Assembly (NCBI RefSeq): GCF_002078875.1
Contig: NC_034414.1
Location: 8,417,993-8,481,992 of the forward strand
Direction of reading: 5' to 3'
DNA from: Numida meleagris
Taxonomy: Eukaryota; Chordata; Aves; Galliformes; Numididae
Length of the DNA: 64,000 nt
In this document: positions 14,397 through 27,938 of the stretch, one piece after another
How the letters are laid out: the number at the start of each line of letters is the position of its first letter
How positions within the stretch are numbered: position 1 is the stretch's first letter
Notes under the pieces: generated by a model
What the model was told of the DNA's origin: nothing
The model's input: the letters and a program-made list of their open reading frames with translations, nothing else
Database searches by the model: none
Position numbers and translations under genes: made by a program

Positions 14397-14589
14397 AAGC
14401 TCCACCAAAACTGGAAGACAATCCCGCTGAGGCATTCACTGACTCGTCTCTCTTTGCTCACTGGGGCCAGGATCTCAGTCCTGAAAACAGGCGTATTGCA
14501 CTTAAACAGTTCCAGTATTACGGCTACAATGCGTACCTGAGTGATCGCCTCCCACTGGACAGGCGCCTGCCTGACCTTAGGCCTAATGG
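14397..14589 (+). CDS. GALNT18: GALNT18-like polypeptide GalNAc-transferase, first visible exon (stem region to start of catalytic domain)
   Basis: The exon has 193 bases and is bounded by acceptor TTGTAG (14391-14396) and donor GTAAGT (14590-14595). It starts with the last two bases of a split codon and ends with GG of a split glycine codon. It encodes 63 whole codons, numbered here as residues 1-63, running from APPKLED to PDLRPN. The first 30 residues are acidic and proline-containing, as in a lumenal stem. They are followed by FQYYGYNAYLSDRLPLDR and LPDLRP, the conserved lead-in to the catalytic domain of GalNAc-transferases. The protein family consists of type II Golgi/ER membrane enzymes that start mucin-type O-glycosylation (UDP-GalNAc to Ser/Thr). 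The transmembrane exon is not in the window. The paralogue assignment rests on recalled similarity to GALNT18 (closer than GALNT9 or GALNT17); I could not run a search. Confidence 0.93.
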
Positions 14590-17500
14590 GTAAGTGTCAC
14601 AGATATCCTGAGCATTGTAGGTCCCTGAATTCCAGCCTGTTAGCTCCTTTTCACTTGGTAGTGTTACATTCTGTAATCTTATAGGTAGGTTACAAGTATG
14701 CCCTTAAGTCATTTCTATGAAGTATACGATAGTCAATAATTTCAAATGTCCCCTGAGAGACTAGAGTGCCCAAATTAAGTCCTGTTAAAATCCCACTAAA
14801 TTTTCCAAGCTCTTCGGGAACTTTAATGTCACCTACAGTTCACATTGTATAGAGTTTTGTTGCTAAATAAAAATAGCACCTGTTAAATTTCAGTTTTATC
14901 ACAAGGTCTGACTATAATAGCAAGAAAATAAGAACTTCTCTTCTTGGAAGCCCAGCACTGTCTCATAAAAACCAGAAAGCAGATGAGACTGCTGAGCTCC
15001 AGTGGTACAATATGCATTTTAGACAAGCAGTGTGTACCAGCTGAAAGACCATGGAACCTCCAGCTTTCACTCAGCTCCACTTCCTCTACTAGGAAGCACT
15101 CGTGTCAGGCAGCATAAATACATTCACTATTATTTCAAAATGTTTTGGTAAGATAGATGGCACCGTGTGAACAGACAGCCTTTCCTATAATGCATTTGAG
15201 TCCTACTCTAGTAGGACCATTCACAGAGACAGTTAATACTCAATTGTTTTTCAGCCTTGGTGATACATCTTTTCCTTTCCGCAGACATAGCAGCTCTGGG
15301 GATGGGGAAGTGGGTGGAATGAAAACTGCCTTTTTTGCAGCTCATTAAAAAAAAACCCCACAAAACAAAAACAATCAAACATTAAAATAAATAGGATGGG
15401 CGGTTAATGAATTGAACCAGTAATCAAGATGTGAAGGGCTTTTTAGCTCCTCACCAATCCCAAATGCAATCCAAATGTGATCTCATTAACTTCTTCTAAG
15501 CAAATGTTTTAATAACTGAAGCAACAAGCAATACATTTTACCATATATTGAGCGATATTAATGAAAATATAGGAACACCATTGGAGGCAGCAGTTCAGGA
15601 ATTTTAAATACATCTACAGTATCTATTATGGTATGTCACATTTTAGAAATATGCGTGTAGTAAATTTGCTGAAATAACAACCTTAAGGAAACCAAGGGCC
15701 ATGCAATTATGTTTGTAGTTTGATTAAAGAAATTTCTTATTGTCTGTAGGGACAAACGCTTTTTTTGATTGTAAGCTAATTTAGAGGAAAAATAAATCTT
15801 CTGTAACTAACAAGATACCGATCACAGAAGTGTGTCTTTTCTTATTTCTCTTTCAAACTGACTCTTCTGAATGATCTCAGTCTAAATTTCTTATAATTGC
15901 GGGTATGAGAAAAGACAGAGAAATGAAATGTTGTTTTATCTGAAATAAATAAATTTTGATTGGGATTTTAAAAGAAATTCCAGTTCAAAATGAATCATGA
16001 TCCTCATTTAGGTGAAAATTTTAATTCTTATTTAGCTGTCTGCTAAAAACGTGCTAGACATTGCAGTATGCTTATAGACAGATGGATACAAAATGGCAGA
16101 TCAGTAATGATAGTTTAGGAAGATTTTTTTCCCCCTACTCTTTACCATGGTTCAGAAGTGAGTGGGTAACCTGACATGAAATGGCAGCTAATTCTAATAC
16201 TGAGGGAAATGAAATGTATTGTTAGGTAGCATGTATGCTGTTTGCTGCATATATAGCAAGCATCTGTGGAATACAGTGTTACGGGGTATTCTGAAAGTCA
16301 GACTTCTGAAAAAAGAATTCTCAGTCCTGATGTGGAAATTCTCATTTGTGTGGGAGCATGTACATGACTATTTGGAAAAATCTTAGCTCATAGGAGTATG
16401 TTTTTCGCCACAACTATCTGCTAGGATTTCTAGCACCTATTTGTAAAGCCAGTTGCATTAGTCACTTCTAGAGTCTGTATGGATGTATTAAAATTGTTCT
16501 TGAGCAGATAATAGACTTAAGCAGCATAGCATGAAAAGCACGGATGGCTTGTTCTGAAGAGAGCACAGAGCAAGTAGCATGGAGATATGGAGTTAATCAA
16601 CTTCCCGACTGAAAAGCAATAAAGCACAGGTATCACAGCAGTGCTACAGTTGCTCCTAGAGGAGTTTTCCTAGATCTGACCAAGTTCATCAGCCTGGATT
16701 TAACAGTGCTTCTGCAATAGGCAAGGTGACATAAGTATCCTAGCAAAGGCTTATAGGGAGTTAGCTGAAGAAAATGGAGCTCTTATGGATACATCCGGTC
16801 TCAGTTGTGCTCTATCATCTGTATTAATAGCATATCACGTGAAGTATCAGCTGCTGGTAAGAGAACAGAAATATAACTGGTATCTAGTGTAATTCTCATC
16901 TAATTGGCCTCTGTTGAGTCTGGAAGAATAAAGTGAACTGCCGAGAGTGTGACGCTAAGTTGGCAGGCTAAGAACAAATGAGTGTTCCTTTAGTCCCCAA
17001 ATTTCTCAGGCTTAACTGCTCCTTTGCTAATTAGGGTTGAAGTAGAAAAGGCTATATTTCTGAGGAACCTGCACAAACCCGAAGATGTCAAAATGCTTAG
17101 CTTCTTACAGGCTGTGAATCCAAGCAGAGCGGCCTGCATAGCCTCCTCATTGCTGCCTGCAGGCTTTGTGCTTGTACATAACTTTGAGAAAATTGCAGCA
17201 TGAGGTCAGTATTTCACGTGAGTGACTCTCAGGTTCACTGCCTCAGCCTTCAACAATGTATTTTTCCTCTATCTCAGGCTGCTTGTGTTTATTTCCAAGA
17301 TCAGCCGGAAAGGCAAATGCAGTAGCGGCAACAACTTACTAAGTAGCCAACAACGGCGTAAGCTGCACAAAGAGCAGGTGAAGCTTAGGAGGCAGCCATC
17401 TTGGTGACTTTTCTCAGCCATGTATGTTTTGAGTCGTAACTGTAGTCAAGATGATGATTCAGGATTGGATACTGAGGAAAAGGCAAGCAGTAGCAGAAAA

Positions 17501-20500
17501 ATAAAATGAGCTTCACTAAAGGAATGTTTGGGTTGGGAGGGAGGAGAAGGTCGTAAAACAAAGTGAGCACTAAGAATCTGTGCAGTTTGTTGAGTCTGTG
17601 GTGCCAGCTACGTGAGTCTGAGCATCTGCGCCGTACTCCGGAGGTCCCCAGATTTCTGAGTGTTACAATATCTGTGTTGTTTCAGCTTCTTGTTTACCCA
17701 GATTAGGAAAACTGGACCATACTTATATTATTTTCTAGATTATTATTTCTTAAGAAGTGAGCACCATAACTTTATTCAGTTTTCTCCTTAGTGTTACATT
17801 CATTTTAACAAGGCAATTTAGAATTGTGTCGTTCTGGATACTGAGAATAAAAAATAACAAGAACTTACTGCAGATTTAAGACATCAAAGTCCTCCTTCAC
17901 ACACTGAACCATCAAATTGAGGAACCAAATGCAACATGTAAACCAAAGCAGAAATAGATTCAAGGAGGGTGCAGTCATCAAAGAATATTAAGGAAAAATG
18001 TTGTGGACACACTTAGGTGTTTGACGTATCTGTCTTTGGTCTTTACTGATAAATAACAACTTGCAGTCATAACTCTCTGTTTTCTTATCAAATTATGTGC
18101 CTGTGTTACTACAGAGTCTCTTGGTACTGAGAAATACTGTAGCCCCTTTTAATATCATACTGGTGTGACTCAGCTGTAACCTTCATTCTGCCTACAGTGC
18201 TCACATCAAAATAACTCAGCAGTATTGGGGAGAATTTCTGATGCTGTCTCTCACAAGGTATCCATGTATTTCCTCGTGCTGCAGTTGGGCACTGCTGTTT
18301 ACCACCCACATAGCCATCTGTTAGCCCATAATGTGTCTGTGTGACAGAGTAACAAATAACTACTGACTCTAATGAGCTTGGAAGCATTGAGGAAAGCAGT
18401 GTTGGCCTTACTGAGCACAGGAATAGGATAATACTCTGTATTCGTTGTTGCCCTGTTGTGCTCAGTTACCCTAGGTAGGGCAGACAGCACCCACAAAGCT
18501 TGTTGCAAGTGAAATGTTAAACAAACTCACTCAGAAAGGTGTTATGAAGAGTTAGGTTATTTAGGGGTCCCAAACCTGCGTATCAAATCTCCTTCTGAGT
18601 GGATGCAGCTTAGGCTTTTACTTTGTTGGCTTGTAAATTTCTTCAGTCTGCTGAAGCACAAATGCGAAAGAGTGATAATGTTGTTTTTTTGCTTGGGTAA
18701 TGAGAGAGTGAGGAGTAGCAGGGAAAAATAAAGGTGTATAATGGGACCCCAGTAGAGGAATTATGTTGCAGAATTCTGCTCCTGCAGAGCCCATGTGATA
18801 AGAAGGGAGTGGCTAAGGGAACTTTTTCAATCAGTGTTAACTACAGTCAACCAAAGTTCTTTTCCCTTTGTAAAAAATGGTATTTGTATGAAGAAGTGGA
18901 GACCAAAAGGGGAGAATTTAAAGATCAAATTGTTTTTCCTCCTTGGACTTTGCTAAATAAGTGGTACAACATTTCGCTTGCTGCAGATGTGCCCTTTTCC
19001 CAGCTGAGTCAGTGCTGTTTGGCAACTAGAAAAAGCAGAGAAGGTGCCCTGTTTCATGTGCAGAGAAAGCCTCAGATCGTTTTGTAAGTGCTTCTTATTT
19101 CAAACATTTCACCAATCCCAGATTCTATTGCTTTGAGTCTCAGTTCTGCAAGAGAAAATGGTAGAAGCCTTGAAGAGCAGCAGAGTTGGGGTCAAAATGG
19201 AATAAGCAGGATATCCACAGAAGAGAGAAAATTTAAGCATCTGCTCACTGAAGAGAGTGCTGTGTTTTTGGGACAAGAGCTGTTTATAGGTGTACATCTG
19301 TCTGTGCTACTGCCAGTATTACAGTGGTACGTGCAGACCCATACGTAGTATGCAAAACAGCGTCAGATCTATATAAACCTGTAGGTCTTCCTTTATTAAA
19401 ACTGATATAAGAAAAACATGTGATCCCTAATTGTGAGGTTCAGATTAGGAATTTGTATGTTAGCTCTGCTTATCCCTAAAAGCTAGCTCCTAGGGATTTG
19501 CATTCCATAAGCTTTAGCTTCATCCGAGCTTAAATCACCATGTATCCATGAACTAATTTTATTTTACTGGACTTTGTTAGTGATGTGTGTGACTCCATGT
19601 TTGTTTTACACAGAGTTCAGTTGTTTCTAATCATAATAGACAGTCTAAATACTGCATAGGACTCAAAGGAGTCCTTTTTAAAGAGCTCAGAAGTCTACTC
19701 CTTTGCTTATTAGATTATTTTGAATAGAAGTTCTAAAATTACCAAGTTATTCAGCATTGTTGGTCAAATACCTGGTTCATTCTCCACTCTCTTTTATTCA
19801 TTTCTACCATTGGTTCTTCTGTTTTCTCTTCTTCAAACTGAGTCATATCAGTGGCCACCCTCTGTAATTCTGGTTTGTGCTTCGGTTTGTGGTGTCTGAA
19901 TGCATCTGCCCAAATGGCTCCTCTAAAAGTATTTAATATCGCTAGTGGTGGTATCAAACCGGCTGCAGTCTCCAAGTTGTTGTAACCCAAGTTAATAATG
20001 CTGTACGTGTGTCTCTGCTCTTCCCTGTTTTCTCCTTTAACTGGGAGAAAATGTGATTCTGTAATCCATGTTCACTTTCACTGTAAGAGTCTAACAATTT
20101 TTGTCCAAACAGATGTACAGAATTCTCCTTATGCTCATAAAAAGTGAGTTTTATTGAGATCATGGGCTCCTAGCTTGCTGTTCTAAGTGCTTTATTCAGA
20201 GAAAGGTATTGATTTAAAATACCAAGAAAAAAAAATTGATCTTTATTGTGTAATTTTATCAACATGAGTATCTTTTTTTTAAAAGAAGTTAGGAATCCAT
20301 CAGGAACAATTAAACCAGCATTGTTAGATGCTTAGAGAGCAAGATCAACTCACGCTTTTGCTACAGTCTTGGAATTTACCTGGATATTTATCAGCTTCTC
20401 TGTCATCTAATCTTTCCTTTTTCCCTAATGTTTTGTTTGTTTTTCCCACCACCAGTCCCTAAATAATGTTGACCGTATTTCCTTGTAGTTATATGGAAAC

Positions 20501-21654
20501 TGTATGCGAATTCCTCACACAGTTGAATGCTGCCTTGCCACAAACAACATTTTCTAGATTTGCAGCAGAAATTAACTTAATGTTTTGCTGGCTTCAGTTC
20601 CATAATACTGGATTGCAATACTCAAAGCTCAGGAGAAAATAAAAATTATTTGTTGCTCAATGTCAGTTTTGTTACTATAGTTTAATTAACACGTGAAGTA
20701 CTGATAATACTGTAAAAGGAAAAATGAAGAATAAACACAAAATAAATCAATAAATGTTAATAGTTGAGATGAAATTCTTACAAAACTCAGATCTTTTGCA
20801 AGAATTTAAATTCTATTTATTTCATTTTTGCCAGAATGGGATTTTTGTTTCCTCCCATACATCTTAAACTTCTGTTTGTCATTTTGGTGATGACAACACC
20901 AGATCTTGAAGAAAATATATTTCATTTTCTGCTTATGTTTCTGATAAATTTTTATTCAGTTGGAACTAATGCATCCTCCCACATAGATTCTTAGAATGAG
21001 ATGTTAACCCCAATTTTTTTAGTAATATGCTTCATTGTATCCTGTATTTAAAAAAAGAAAAAAAGAAAAAAAAGGGGGAAGCTATGACACAATTTAACGA
21101 TTTAGACTCAAGATGTGTTCTGTTGCTGCTGTTGGCTGTGATACCCATGTAACTCTTAAGTGATAGATTCTAAAAAAAAATGCAGAAAATACTTCTTTTT
21201 CATAATGTATATATTTGTAGAAGGTCTAATAGATAAGTTATTAATGCAGGAAATCATTCTCGTTTATTGTTCTTGCTCCATAGTTATGCTAAAATCATTT
21301 TAACGTGACTAGCTGAACTGCTATATCACAATGAATGTATTCAAGATGAATATAATTTTCTTACAGACAAATATTTGAAAGAAGATTCATAATGTATGCT
21401 GTCCTCCAGCTGTCAGAGTTATGCTTGAAATAGAACACTAGGAGTTTCTCTAAATTTCTGGTAACCATGACAACTGTTACTTTAGTGTTATTAACCCAAT
21501 GTAATTTAGCAGGGTTAGTTGTGAGAGGTAAATTTAGCTACATTGTGATGATACTCTTCATTGTAATTTCAAATTATATTTAGAATTTATATTTAAAATT
21601 CACTTAATCATCGTACTGAAGTATGTTCAATACTTTGTGAGCCTTTCTTTGCAA

Positions 21655-21732
21655 AAGGGAGTGACTGAGACCTGGGCAGGTTAGGGGCTTGTCCAAGGCC
21701 CCAGAACAAGTCAGAGGCAGAGCTGTCATTAA
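21655..21732 (-). mobile_element. MIR-like SINE remnant
   Basis: The segment contains GGGCTTGTCCAAGGCCCCAG followed closely by AGTCAGAGGCAGAGCTG. This resembles the reverse complement of the conserved MIR core (the part usually reading as a ...TTGCCCAAGGTCAC... block and a GTGGCAGAGC block). It is heavily diverged and without clear ends, so a chance match is possible. Confidence 0.5.
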
Positions 21733-23709
21733 AACGTGTACGTTGCCGTTGCCATGCAACTGTGCACTTCTTAGGGCTTAATGGATACCAGCATTTGAGC
21801 CATACAATTTCCTCCCTTTTTCTCCATTCAGAGTATATTTTATACATGTACATACACACCCCTTCCCTGTAGCTATTTCTTTTTCATTCCCGAAGTATGA
21901 AGTTTTGTTAGCAATAAAACTTAGCACAAAGATAGATGCTCATGTGAAACTACACGAAGTCTCTGCATTCTGTGCAGAAACTAACTTGGGTGTGTTTAAT
22001 TCCAATTTGCTTAAATAACATTAAGAAGAATAAAAGGAGTTAATTTTTCTGTCGTGAAAACTAACAATGAAAAAGGCATTTAAAAACAAACAAACAAACA
22101 AAAAACTCTACACACATTGAATTCAAGCTGGAGGTAAAGATGATAAATGTGCCTGAGTAGAAAATAGAAAACATGAATTCAATTTAGGAATGTACCCTCA
22201 CTGAAAAAGAATTCATTTGTAAAGCATTAAACAAATTGGACTTGATGGGAGCCTAATTCTGTTCTCTTTTATCATATGCAGATATATTTTGGTGTATACT
22301 GGGGCAAAATAGGAGTCAAGTGACAGTCATATCATATACGATGCCCTTGTTTTGCACGAGGTGCCAGACAATGGAAAATCCTGTCCACTAAGATTTTATT
22401 TGAAAAAATATTAATGAATGCAGGTAGAAAAAACAATACAAGTAATTTCATTTAAATAGGTGGAAGACATGTCACAAACAGAAGATTTGTTACAACATTT
22501 CACTTGATACATAAATCTATGGCAGGGCAACTGTTTTTGGGGGGTTGATTTTGTAACTTTTTTTTTTTTTTTTTAAATACAATTTGTCACTGCACTTTCG
22601 TGCAAATGTATATTAAACATACTTCAACCTTGGCTTATTTGACAGAGTACAAAGTTCAGCTTTTGAGGAGGTAAATCCTTTGAATTTTTTCAGTGTATTT
22701 TAATTGTAATTTAAAATATTTTCCAAAATCACTATTGTTCTTTGTCTATTAGGTGACATTTTAATATTTTCACTAGTTTCCTTTTTATCTTCTTTGTAGC
22801 ATCAATACTGCTCAAGGTAACTGCCTATGCTACATAGCTAAAAGACTGACTGTAGCTCTGATTGCTGTACTATTATATATCTATGCATTTTTTGGTGCGT
22901 TTGAATCACTGAAATAGCTTTGTAGATTCTTATAGGCTTATCCCGAAGATTATTTTTAGATGCTTAAGCCTTTTGAGTACTTCATACTGTTGTCCTTTTG
23001 AATCCTAATTTTCAAAACTTGGAGGAAATTTCAGTCGTTACATCAGAGAGAAATCTGCAAGTTTTATGAACTTGTAAAGGAGACTATAATTTTGTTAGTT
23101 ATTTTGTTAGTCTCATTATGTCCATGCAAATTTGTACATCTAACTTATGTATGAGAGATTACATGCACATAGTAACGTTATCCAGATTACAGTGCGATTT
23201 CTTTTCTTTGAGCAGAATGGCATGCACATACCAATGTATGAACTGGTCTGTTCTTCAGTTATCTGGATCTGTAATAGGACAGCATCTCCTGAAAATTATG
23301 AGATTTAGCATTTAAAAATCATGATGTGATTCTAATTACAGGGACCTTCGTGCACCCTTAAACCTGAAATATACACCTTGAAAATCCTGTTTTCATCTGC
23401 TGCTTACCCGTTGTGGCACATCAAATTAACAGTTGCCAGAGACTTCTCTCAGTTATGACAGAGCTGAACCCAAGTTGATTTGTGCCGGTTTTCCCTGCTC
23501 AGTCATCTAGGCAGGTTTTTGAGCAGTGCTTTAAGAGTTTGTTTGCCTTAGAAGCTGACCTTCTTCTAATGAATTATTTCAGAGGTTAAAATACTTACTC
23601 TAGGGTACAGGAGGCAGGTGTGGAAAACCATCTGTTCTCCTTCTGAAGATTTGAAACCTCATACATTGAAAAGTGAGGCTTCATGTACACATATAAAGAT
23701 GGTACTATT

Positions 23710-23755
23710 TAGCCTAGAGAAGAGAATACTAGGGGAGATTTCAGTGGTACCTGGT
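23710..23755 (+). mobile_element. Possible CR1 scrap
   Basis: Bases reading AGCCTAGAGAAGAGAATACT, then AGGGGAGATTTCAGTGG, resemble the CR1 reverse-transcriptase segment that encodes [11 protein letters not shown]. It is only about 45 bp and degraded, so the call is tentative. Confidence 0.4.
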
Positions 23756-24854
23756 ATCAGCACAAGCAGTGAAGCAATTATTTCGCCCGGTGACAAAGAG
23801 AAAAGTACCTAAAGCATGTAAGGACTTCTTTACTGTGATTTCCATCAAATTCAAATTAGAATAGAGAAAATTGATTGGCCAGCTGAATTTTGAATATTGT
23901 GTGTATATCCATAGTTTTGGACACCATATATCCTGGGCACTAACTCTTTCGGGAAGCTTTAAAAACTTAAATATAAATTAATTATCTTGAATGAACTTTA
24001 TTTTTGTTTAACGCCTGGAGAGTGAAGAGGAATGCCCATGTGATATTTGTCTGTATTCATTAACTCTACAAATATATACATTAAAAAAAAGTGGAAAAAA
24101 TGTGACTCTCTTCTAACTGAACATGAAATTGAATTAAGGAGTCATATTCAAGCATGACTTAAAAATTACTTGGCCAAAATACATATCTATTGAAATAATA
24201 AATAAATAAATGCAGGAAAATCTTCCAGGTTAAGAGAGCAGTCCTCCTTCTGCTTAAACTTCCTGGCAGAGTTTGCAGATAAGTTTTACATCCTTGTACC
24301 TTTTTTCTTCTGTCTATGCAGTCTGTCTGGGCTTTTTTTTTATCAAAGGCGTTGTTTGGAGCTGGGTCTTTTACTGTGTTTTTCTTGAGCTGAGGAAGAA
24401 GCCCTGTTTCTTGACTGGTAGATATACTTGCAAAAGTAATTAACTTGGCTATCAAGAATATGCTTTTCAAATTAAAGGGCAGACTATTTATTCATGTCTG
24501 CACTGTCCAGAAAGATGTTGTGAACAGCTGCAGTTGGAAACTGCATGTAAACAAGAGTTTGCATTTGGTTTGCAAGCTAATTTTTCAATGTGTTGGACCT
24601 TGAGTGGAAAAAAGAGCTCATTTTATGCCTTGGTTGTGCAGATAGTTTCAGGAAATTGTTTTCAAAGATGACTTTTTTTGCAGACTAATTCATCTCCTTT
24701 TGCCTATCAGTGTGCTCTGAGCAGGCACAGAGATCATCTGATCACTGTCTGCAAAAGACATTTGTTTGACTAGGGGTAGATTTCCCTGAAGCAGTTTGTG
24801 TTAATGTTGTGACTTCACAAGTTTACATCTTCGTTTTTTTACCTTTCTCTTTAG

Positions 24855-25021
24855 GTGCAGAAACCTTACATTTCCTGACAGACTTCCTGAGGTCAGCATT
24901 GTATTCATATTTGTTAATGAAGCTCTCTCAGTGATTCTACGCTCTATTCATTCCGCTATTGACCGGACTCCTGCTCATCTGCTCAAAGAGATTATTTTAG
25001 TTGATGATAATAGTAATAACG
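24855..25021 (+). CDS. GALNT18: GALNT18-like GalNAc-transferase, second visible exon (first half of GT-A fold)
   Basis: The exon has 167 bases between acceptor TTTAG (ends 24854) and donor GTAAGA (from 25022). It completes a split glycine, encodes 55 whole codons (residues 65-119) and ends with one base of a split glutamate codon. It contains the nucleotide-sugar binding entry of the GT2-type fold, [21 protein letters not shown] (residues 77 to about 97), and [11 protein letters not shown] with the conserved Asp-Asp pair at about 114-115. Canonical GalNAc-transferases have a shorter FHNEA-type motif; the longer FIFVNEA form is characteristic of the Y-subfamily (GALNT8, 9, 17, 18). There is an N-glycosylation sequon, N67-L-T. 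Translation continues open past the donor for about 70 codons, but the donor and phase agree with joining to 56456. Confidence 0.96.
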
Positions 25022-25367
25022 GTAAGAGATTTTGGTTGTCCTTTGTTGTTTGTTTGTTTGTTTTCATAGAGGTTGAATCGTATATAAGAAATCTTGAAGT
25101 CTGGCTCCTATTCATGCCATTAGCCTTTCAGACGTTTTCAGTGTGTTTTCTCCCTTCCTCATATCACAATTGTGCTGGGCTTTGTCTTCAAATATACGTA
25201 AGTGTGTATGTTAAAAAAGAGAATGTGCCAATATAGAATACTGTTTCTTTATGTTTAAGGTGTCTCGTAAGCAGAATTTTGAGTATAATGATAGATTAAA
25301 GATTTAAGATGTTTTATGGTTCTTAGTACTTTAGTATGCTTTGAAGATTATGAGATTGGGATTATGG

Positions 25368-26150
25368 GATTAATGGGATGAGGTTCAACAAGACCAAGTG
25401 CTGGGTCATGCACTTTGGCCACAACAACCCTAGGCAACACTACAGGCTTGGGGCAGAGTGACTGGAAGACTGTGTAGAGGAAACGGACCTGGGGGTGTTG
25501 GTTGATGCTCAGCTGAGCATGAGCCAGCAGTGTGCCCAGGTGGCCAAGAAGGCCAATGGCATCCTGGCTTGTATCAGAAATAGTGTTGCCAGTAGGAGTA
25601 GGGAAGTCATTGTCCCTCTGTACTCAGCACTGGTGAGGCCCCACCTCGAGTACTGTGTCCAGTTTTGGGCCCCTCACTGCAAGGAAGACATTGAGGCCCT
25701 GGAGCGTGTTCAGAGGAGGGTGACAAAGCTGGTGAGGGGTCTGGAGCACAGGGCTTATGAGGAGCGGCTGAGGGAGCTGGGATTGTTCAGTCTGGAGAAG
25801 AGGAGGCTCAGGGGAGACCTGATCACTCTCTATAACTACCTGAAGGGAGGTTGTGGTGAGCTGGAGGTCGGCCTCTTCTCTTTTGTAACTAGTGACAGGA
25901 CGAGGGGGAATGGCCTCAAGTTGCGCCAGGGGAGATTCAGGCTGGACATTAGGAAGTACTACTTTTCTGAAAGAGTGGTCAGGCGCTGGAACGGGCTGCC
26001 CAGGGAGGTGGTTGAGTCACCGTCCCTGGAGGTGTTCAAGAAACGTTTAGATATAGTGTTGAGAGACATGGTTTAGTGGGGTTATTGTTGGTAGGTGGAT
26101 GGTTGGACTGGATGATCTTTTCCAGCCTAGCTGATTCTATTATTATATGC
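25368..26150 (+). mobile_element. CR1 LINE, 5'-truncated, sense orientation, with largely open end of reverse-transcriptase ORF
   Basis: This 780-bp fragment is in the same orientation as the host gene. In frame with position 25495, translation reads [14 protein letters not shown] from about 25379, then one stop (TGA at 25459-25461, where the usual codon is TGG). It then stays open to 26076 for about 193 codons: [89 protein letters not shown] and [15 protein letters not shown]. These are hallmarks of the C-terminal part of the CR1 ORF2 reverse-transcriptase protein. The 3' UTR ends at GGATGATCTTTTCCAGC followed by GATTCTATTATTATA. Lacking ORF1, endonuclease and the catalytic RT core, it cannot be autonomous. 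It begins 347 bases after the exon donor. Confidence 0.95.
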
Positions 26151-27938
26151 TTTCTGTGCTTTTCCTGTTTCAGCTGCATGGTTTCATGTGCTTGTGTTTC
26201 TTAGACATCTCCTTTAGAGTGCTAATACCTTTTCTCTTATTCTCTCCACTGTTTTGACTGTTCATAGGTTTTCATTGGCAACATTTATCTTGCTGCTTTT
26301 CTACCATATTAAGATTTTGTTGTCCATGATCTGAAGGACTGAACTGCTTATTTCTGATTGCCTAGGTTTTTGTTAATGAGCCCGTGCTGGACATTATTTA
26401 CAAGTCTTATTCTCAAGCAACTTTACCAATGAAATTTTAATAAACATAGGATGATGAATTTTAAAATGTGGCTTCGCAGTGGGGTTAATTCTGAACTACT
26501 AAAATACAAGGAGAATCTGAATTTATCCTGTTGAAATACAGCACTGAACAAAGGGCTTTCCCTATCCTTACCATCATTACAGCTGTTATGTGATCCCTGT
26601 AGCTAGATCCTGAGACTTGTTGCTGATCATAGGTGTACGTTGGATTTGAATAGAAGAGAAACTTATTTGTAAACAATTATATAAGTTCTCCTTCCCAGGC
26701 TATACTTATCATCATTTCTTCTTCTGGCGGCTATCAGTGAAGGAAAATGTAAAACTCTGACTCATTATGTATACACAAAACCCAACAATTTGATTTGAGT
26801 TTTATCAAATCTAATTCCAGTCCCAGTGAATAATGCAATGTTTATGTTTACCTAAGGCTGCCCAAGCTTTTCTGCAAACACCTGCTCATGGAACAGTGTA
26901 GGTAAATTGGCATGCAAGATTTATAAGTTGTTATTCTTTGCTTATGATACAATCTATGATGTAGCAATGTGATAAAAAAAAATAAAAGAAAAATTGCTTC
27001 AAATAGTAAACTGAAGTAAAACAAAACCACACGCACAAAATTGACGTGTGCGCATGCTCACATACACAATTCAGAAATTTCTGAGCTGAGGGAGATTTTT
27101 TTTTTGCTTCAGCAATGCATTTCACGTACGGTTTTGATTATGCACCATTGCTGGCCTTGATTTTTCCACTTCTCCATCATGCAATACATAGGAATTTGAT
27201 AGGAAGAATTTTTGAAATACAACATTGATACATGGTCTTAGACTCTGGAATGTGTTTGTAAAAACTCATTCTTGCGATCTTTCAAAGAGCTCCAGCTATT
27301 ATAATGCCGGGAGCTCAGTGAATTTGATTGAATATTGGTGCTGCAGTGCTTGAGGCCTCTTACAGACAAACTGGCCACAAGGTGGTCATCGAAGAAGAAA
27401 AATGATTTGGCTGAAAAAAGAGGTTTCTAGAGTTTGAGTTTCTTTTTCTAGAATTGATGGACATTTATTCCAACAGGCACTTTGCAGAGCCATGTCAGAA
27501 ACATCAGTCATTTTAGTGGCCTAACAAATACAATTCTTGCACTCTGCTCTATAAGCTTCTCAAAATTATTTTCTATAGTATTTATTACCCGAAATAGATA
27601 AGAAACTGCAGGGACCACTTAATCTTTCAGGAAGACCTGTTCAGTCACATCTTGTGTTAGTACCAGTATTCGTATGGCATGGTATGATATTTTTATGGTT
27701 GGCTGTGCTTTTTATTCAGGACTACCTTTCTTTTCCACCAGCACCTCAACCCCTTACATTCCTGACCCCAAACAGAAAGGCAGTAATTGAGAGGAAGGTA
27801 GCCGTTGGTTTGGCTGCCTTGTCTTGCTGCTGTATGTTATTCTGTGAAAAAAATAATAATAATAATAAAAAAAAAAAAAACTGTGCAGAATGGTACTTAG
27901 TTGCCTAGAAAAATTCTTCAGGATTTGCTACTGTTCCT

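Larger units (their letters stand above)
14590..24854 (+). other. Intron of 10,265 bases between visible exons 1 and 2
   Basis: The intron runs from donor GTAAGT at 14590 to acceptor CTCTTTAG ending at 24854. It joins two exons of matching phase (GG plus G gives glycine). It is AT-rich with scattered A- and T-runs (for example 22558-22574). It holds a MIR-like SINE remnant (21655-21732), a short AAAC repeat (about 22087-22105) and a weak CR1-like scrap (23710-23755). The longest open frame, 117 codons at 18734-19087, has no recognisable motif and no splice context. I see no other gene. Confidence 0.85.

Noticed and set aside
18734..19087. 117-codon plus-strand frame
   Set aside because: No recognisable domain, no flanking splice or promoter context, and composition like the surrounding intron. 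A frame of this length is expected by chance in 64 kb.
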